A DNA stretch of 64,000 bases, taken from the NCBI RefSeq assembly GCF_016906535.1, contig NC_057373.1, positions 3,224,001 through 3,288,000 of the forward strand, given 5' to 3'. The notes below the pieces were generated by a model. It saw only the letters and a list, made by a program, of their open reading frames with translations. It had not been told where the DNA came from and ran no database searches. This document shows, piece after piece, positions 55,662-64,000 of the stretch. The stretch is from Rhizoctonia solani. Its lineage: Eukaryota; Basidiomycota; Agaricomycetes; Cantharellales; Ceratobasidiaceae. The stretch's first letter is position 1; every line of letters starts with the position of its first letter. The position numbers and the translations under genes are program-made.

Positions 55662-57502
55662 TCACTCGTGCTCGTCGTGGGTGATCTACAGAATCATCAT
55701 TCAGTTGGTTCAATAGGAGCAACACAACCGCCGACTGAATATAATTGATCTATATGGACTCACCCTAGCGAATCTAGACGCATCCCACTCGTCTTCGTCG
55801 CTCAGAACATCCAATTGATCACGGGGCAACCACCACTCTAAAAATGCAAAGAAGAAACAATCAACGACAAGAATGATCACGTAGATCGGCCCGGCGAACA
55901 TCCCCAAGTCGTATGTCCTATTGAACGTCATCAGTAACTAGACCGCCACACGGAGGTCCGGTCCATACCGGCATAATCGTTCCCAAAACGAGAGAGGTTC
56001 CTTGGTGGCAACCCAATTGTATATCTCATTCGTCCGCTGCGCCACGTCCGTCCAGCTATACATTGATTTAATTCGCTCGTGTGCTTTTTGTGGATTGTGT
56101 TTGCCTTTTGTGACAATGGCAATAGCTTCTCCAAGTGCGCGGGTCACATCTGTGTTGCTTGTGAATAAATACAAACATATTTCAAACAAGCGCGTACCGT
56201 CTTCCTCGGGCATTGCGAACGATATCATATCTTGAGGCAGAACTTCAGGTACACCTCCGACTCGGGTGCTCACCACATATAATCCTGTGCAAGCGGCTTC
56301 CAGAAGACCGATTCCGAAAGATTCGGTTAATGACGTATTCAGATAGATGTCTCCTTTCAACAATGTCTAGATATGAACATTGGAGCGTCAATCAATCAAT
56401 TGAGGCTGAGCAGATACATACCTCATGAACTTGATCATGGCGTAAAGAGCCCAGAAGATGAATTCTGTCTTGTAACATGTGCCTCTCACGCATCTGAAGC
56501 AGGTTAGTCAACTTTGGACCATCACCGCCTGAATATAGATCAACGAATGTGTTGCTCGCATAGACAAAGGACTTACCAATAACAAAGTGCACTTGAGGGA
56601 ATTGAGCGCATATTCGCGGAGCGGCTGCGACTAGCAAGTCTACTCCTTTTCGGTAGGCCAAACGCGAAATCACAACGATAGTGACTACACCAGACAGAGT
56701 TAAAACGCGTAGCTACGCGTAGCTACGCGTCTCGGACTGAAACGTACTTTGCTTCTTTAGGTCACGCTGAGTTACAGGGCCTGGCTGAAATTGCTCTGGC
56801 AATATTGCATTCGGGACGACAAAGAATCGCGGATCGGCCGGATTTTGGAGAACTTCAACAACTGCATTAGCGCGCAACATGGTATTCTCGCGGCTGCGGA
56901 TGTGTTAGAAAGTTACGGACGAAAACAAATGTGCAAGTACCCGGTATGTGAAACGCCAATTATAGCATCTACACTTTTCAACGCCCCAGCCAAGAGTTTA
57001 TTTGTCAAAATACCGGTAGCGTCGTCAAGGCTAAATAGGCTATGATCTGTAAAAACCGTGCGTATGCCGAGGTGGTGTGAATGCAAAAGCCCTTCGTGGG
57101 CAAGGGAACTCAGGCTGCACAAACGAATATGAATACATTGGGCGAGAGCCGTGTATATGTCGTACCTCGCATGTCCGTGAACGAATTGTACCCGCTCTCG
57201 CAACATAATCGTTCGAAAGTACGGGAGGAACGTGAAAAAGTTAGGCAACGTCGCTGAAGCCGTGAGTGTCACGAATGGTATATGATACACTTTGATCCCG
57301 GGATTCAGCCATCGCACACCATGGCGATTGGGTGGATGGGAATGTGTTATTATAATTACCTGGTCTAGTCTGGTTAAGGAAGGCATCTCGGGTATAGAAT
57401 AACGCGCCTGACCTTGTGACCCAGTCTTTGGAGATGTACACTCAGCATATAAATGTGATTCTCTACTCCGCCGACGTTTGGATGAAAAAAGTCGCAAATC
57501 AT
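55662..57502 (-). CDS. GPI3: GPI3/PIG-A, GlcNAc transferase of GPI-anchor synthesis
   Basis: Catalytic subunit of the ER enzyme that moves N-acetylglucosamine from UDP-GlcNAc to phosphatidylinositol, the first step of GPI anchors. Exons on the minus strand: 57502-57413, 57359-57166, 57114-56941, 56893-56748, 56684-56577, 56528-56422, 56366-55969, 55917-55764 and 55685-55662. All phases agree and give 464 aa, matching yeast and human enzymes. Motifs: CDFFHPNVGGVENHIY at the N-terminus, GIRTVFTDHSLF, VISRLAYRKGVDLL, GDGPKLTNLL, and the glycosyltransferase-4 acidic motif in TESFGIGLLEAACTG. A C-terminal transmembrane helix (AGPIYVIILVVDCFFFAFLEWW) follows. The start MICDFF is like fission yeast, which begins at the same point; a longer N-terminus is possible. 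The final exon (ITHDEHE) is the least certain. Confidence 0.9.
56705..56730. repeat. Three ACGCGT boxes at 10-bp spacing inside a GPI3 intron
   Basis: ACGCGT at 56705-56710, 56715-56720 and 56725-56730, separated by AGCT, forms overlapping perfect palindromes. ACGCGT is the MluI cell-cycle box bound by MBF in fungi. Confidence 0.6.
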
Positions 57503-59229
57503 ACTATCATCAAACTCGTCAAGATGTACCAAATCATTTTTCTCGGCATGATACTTGCGCGACCTTGAAGCCCATGATAGGCTATGCCGTGTGATTGTAT
57601 TATATTCGTTAAGTCTATACCCAGATGAGGTGTGTGTATAATAATATGCCGAGGACAAGTGAGGAAGTCGCCACCCGAATGGGAAGTCAGGAATCGAGAT
57701 CAAGTTCTCCTATGGTCACGTGTACTGGAGACGTGGCTATAGTCAGGTGATCCGGCAAACGATTCATTTGTCCCTATTCAGGAAATCCTTGGGGCTTATT
57801 CATTCGCGGAATATAACATTTGTGAGCAGCGATCATGGTAAAACTGTGGCTTCCATCGTGGATCATCAATGAATGGAGAAGCAGAATCTGGTATCGACCT
57901 TGAACATCCGAATGTTTACTCAAATTTCAGGTACTTCCGCCTCGTTCGCCGACAATATCATCCATCCAATCATCGGTTAATTAAGGTTAGAATGTATCCT
58001 TCAAAGCGTATACCGCCACATACTCAAAAGGTATAGATGTGTAGTTATATCTTGTAAATCTGTGCATGCCTCGGGCGAGGTTGATCCCCCATCAAGAGCA
58101 CTGCCTTTCCGATATCCAATCTCCCCAAAGGATCGTATCCGTTGTATATTTTGAGAAGAGGCCCATGCCTATCCCCCATGATTTCATTAGTGGGTTAATG
58201 TGCAAGCGCGATGACCACGTATGCATTGGATATTCCACATCTATCGACGTTAATCAAGTGTCATTCAGATCGATAGGCTCAAGCTTTCCTTGTCTCGAGA
58301 TTCGCCGATGAACTCTACCTTGAGTAGCCTAGATGGAAACATATTGTACGTTGCGAGTGGTAACGAACAGGAGACTGGACGCTTTTGTAAAGCCGGTGAC
58401 TGGACCAGGATCGAGCGTAAATGCGAGTACGAAATTACGGTCGTATGGCGTGTGGATAGGGATGAAATGATATATGTAATATGAAAGTCACCCAACGACG
58501 AATGCTCTAGTAGAGTCAGGCAGGCTGACCCATTTACAGAGCTACTTCAAATAGATAATAGGTTGTGGAGCAGGTGTGACCAACATTGGCGAATAATGAT
58601 GGTCAACGCATATCGTGTTTCAGCAACCGATTTTTCCACAATACTACCAGTTAAATGTTTCAATGGGAAATGGTTACTGGGTGACTTTAAGTTAGTGCGT
58701 ACAAACCCATCGATCCACTACCCGAAAGATGATTCTCATTGTGTGAAAAAGCGCATGTATGAAACAATGAGACTGGCCTGCAATGGCCTATTGTTAGCCA
58801 AATCGGGGCATTTTTAACGAAAAGAAGAATGCATGTATCGGCCTATCTGAACAGACGGCTGATGGCTAAGATCATTTTATCAGTGCGGCTGATTCACTTG
58901 TCCAGCCGAATATATGCCAAACAGGTTTTGACAGCTATCATGAAGAGCGTCAGTTATTATCAGAGGCGATCATATGCTCTGGAGGGGGCCGGTGCCTCAC
59001 CATACCGTGACCCGCCATTGACTAGCATGTTTCTGTGCACCTCTAATGAAACGACCTATGACGTGCCGGAGCGTTTTGATTAAAAGCCTCCATCAACCTT
59101 CATCTTTGTACATCATCGATAGGCTGTCAACCTTTGTTCTGTCGTTTGAGATGAATCTCGATATACTTGCGCATTCGGATCTCGGCTCGCATCCATTGTT
59201 CACTTATCGATTAGCACGCTTTTAGATGT
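57503..59229. other. Intergenic spacer
   Basis: The short frames around 58066-59083 are unsupported and show no family features. No repeat or RNA gene recognised. Bases 57503-57705 could hold an upstream GPI3 exon. Confidence 0.4.
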
Positions 59230-60219
59230 CTACAAATCAGGCTCTGTGATGCTTTTAATTCTTCGAGTTGGTTCCGTCATGTGTTCCAGTACCCATAATC
59301 CATCTGAATGACCGTTATTTCGCGGGTACCTTGATTAGAGTCATTCATGAACTTACTCGGCATATCATTGTTCTCGGCCCGCCAGTTGGCTTCTTCTAGA
59401 TCCTTTGCTACCCCTGTCACAACATGCCTGTGATCCACATTGAGAAACTCTGGTCTATAAACTATGCGCCAGAAGATACCTTTGAACCAGTCTTCGAGTG
59501 GCTTCTGGTATGTCCACCTCGATCAACCATCGCTCGTCAAGTGCTTCTGCCGCGAGTTTCCACTCTGGAGTATCAATGAATGTGTAGAGCCCTTCGATTA
59601 CTACTATCCGATGTGAAGGAAGAATGGATTGACCGTTTGGGGTAGGATCTTTTAGCGCGTGGTCGAATGTGGGTGCATATATGATGGAGGTTTGCGGCGG
59701 GGGCGTGACGCTGAACGAAGGGCTTTGTCGGAGAGCTGTTACGAACTTGACGTACGAAGCAGAGTCAAACGTAAAGGCTGGTGACGACGGACGGTTAGAT
59801 GGTGGGACTATTGTTAGCTTGGTTAACTCACCGGCCCCTCTGCGATCATAGGCTTCTTTCACATTGTCGAATTTATCTAATTCTGCACGACTGAGGTTGA
59901 TGCATAATGATTCATGACTCAATCATGCATGAGTAAAGATCTAAATTACCTGTAATGCCAGCCGTCCAACCCTACGAGGACAGCAGCTCCATTCTCTAGC
60001 AAATTAATCTTTTCGACTATTTTCTTGGATAGAGTGGTTTTACCACTGGAAGGAATTCCACATATCCCAACAAGGAATCGGCGCTCTGTGGATAGACTGA
60101 ATCAAGACGAGTTTATATTAGCCGAACTGGACTAGTGTTGAAATGGCCGACGGCTTGAGATAATACCCTTTAAGTTTGTCAATGAGATATGTAACTAGCG
60201 AATCAGCCACTGCGTCCAT
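59230..60219 (-). CDS. YFH7: P-loop kinase of the uridine kinase/PRK superfamily, YFH7-like
   Basis: Predicted small-molecule kinase of about 229 aa. Minus-strand exons: 60219-60167, 60085-59950, 59890-59832, 59777-59480, 59427-59357, 59303-59230. Motifs: Walker A GIPSSGKTT; the acceptor-side loop LVGLDGWHYSRAEL; RRGAAFTFD; the Walker-B-like IVVIEGLY; and a lid helix ATRRLVQRHVVTGVAKDLEEANWR, as in yeast Yfh7. ATG 60219 begins a short helix as in homologues. The exon 1/exon 2 junction is one base too long for a canonical GT donor at aaag/ggtatt, so one G of the run 60166-60168 may be extra. The substrate of this group is not established. It shares a 174-bp divergent promoter with PRP16. Confidence 0.72.
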
Positions 60220-60393
60220 TGTACCTGCCGGTCGTCCCAACTTCGTTAATTAGAACTGTGGTTGATCTTGTGTTCAGTTGGTGACAAGAACACTGGCGTC
60301 ATAGCCACCTCTGGCTTGGTCAGCACAGCGCCTAGTGGAGAGCTCGTCGGCAACCACCATCACAGTCGGCCAAAATCTCGTTCTCGCAGCAAA
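60220..60393. promoter_or_regulatory. Divergent promoter between YFH7-like gene and PRP16
   Basis: 174 bp separate the two opposed ATGs, so both 5' UTRs and promoters must overlap. No TATA box is obvious. Confidence 0.55.

Positions 60394-64000
<3,607 letters not shown>

Overview
The window is eukaryotic nuclear DNA from a filamentous basidiomycete. Genes are split by many short GT-AG introns of roughly 50 to 60 nt, and the protein repertoire is typical of mushroom-forming fungi: a DUF6593 protein, an F-box/leucine-rich protein, a TPR-CHAT protein and Ser/Thr-rich single-pass membrane proteins. The style recalls Rhizoctonia and relatives, but that placement is inference.

Left arm (1-14.4 kb): the 3' end of an OST5/TMEM258 oligosaccharyltransferase subunit; a DBF2/Sid2-type NDR kinase; a DUF6593 protein; a LigB-type extradiol dioxygenase; a secreted Pro-rich repeat protein; an F-box-like protein on the minus strand; and a large TPR-CHAT gene that lacks a start codon and carries one in-frame stop.

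Middle (about 14.7-33.5 kb): a CpG-poor transposon island. It holds a cyclin-like gene and a nest of one Ty3/gypsy chromovirus family. Five insertions can be read, each with a perfect 5-bp target duplication: solo LTR-1 (gttta), solo LTR-2 inside it (gtagt), full element A (atagt), solo LTR-C inside the 5' LTR of A (gtgtg), and full element B inside the same LTR (ccttg). Both full elements lie on the minus strand. The family shows a Tf1-like self-priming site, a GGGAAAA slippery heptamer at the gag/pol junction, and a pol stop codon inside the 3' LTR. An 8-bp microsatellite and a strong hairpin close the island.

Right arm (33.7-64 kb): a Ser/Thr-rich membrane protein; a Sel1-repeat protein; one or two unrecognised genes; a gene-poor 5 kb; a FYVE-domain protein; GPI3 (first enzyme of GPI-anchor synthesis, minus strand); a YFH7-like P-loop kinase divergently paired with PRP16, a DEAH-box spliceosomal ATPase that runs off the window end.

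The host genes are mostly unrelated housekeeping genes (N-glycosylation, mitotic exit/septation, PI3P binding, GPI anchors, splicing) and show no shared pathway. Several otherwise conserved genes contain apparent single-base frame breaks, so either the assembly has residual indels or some of these genes are decaying.
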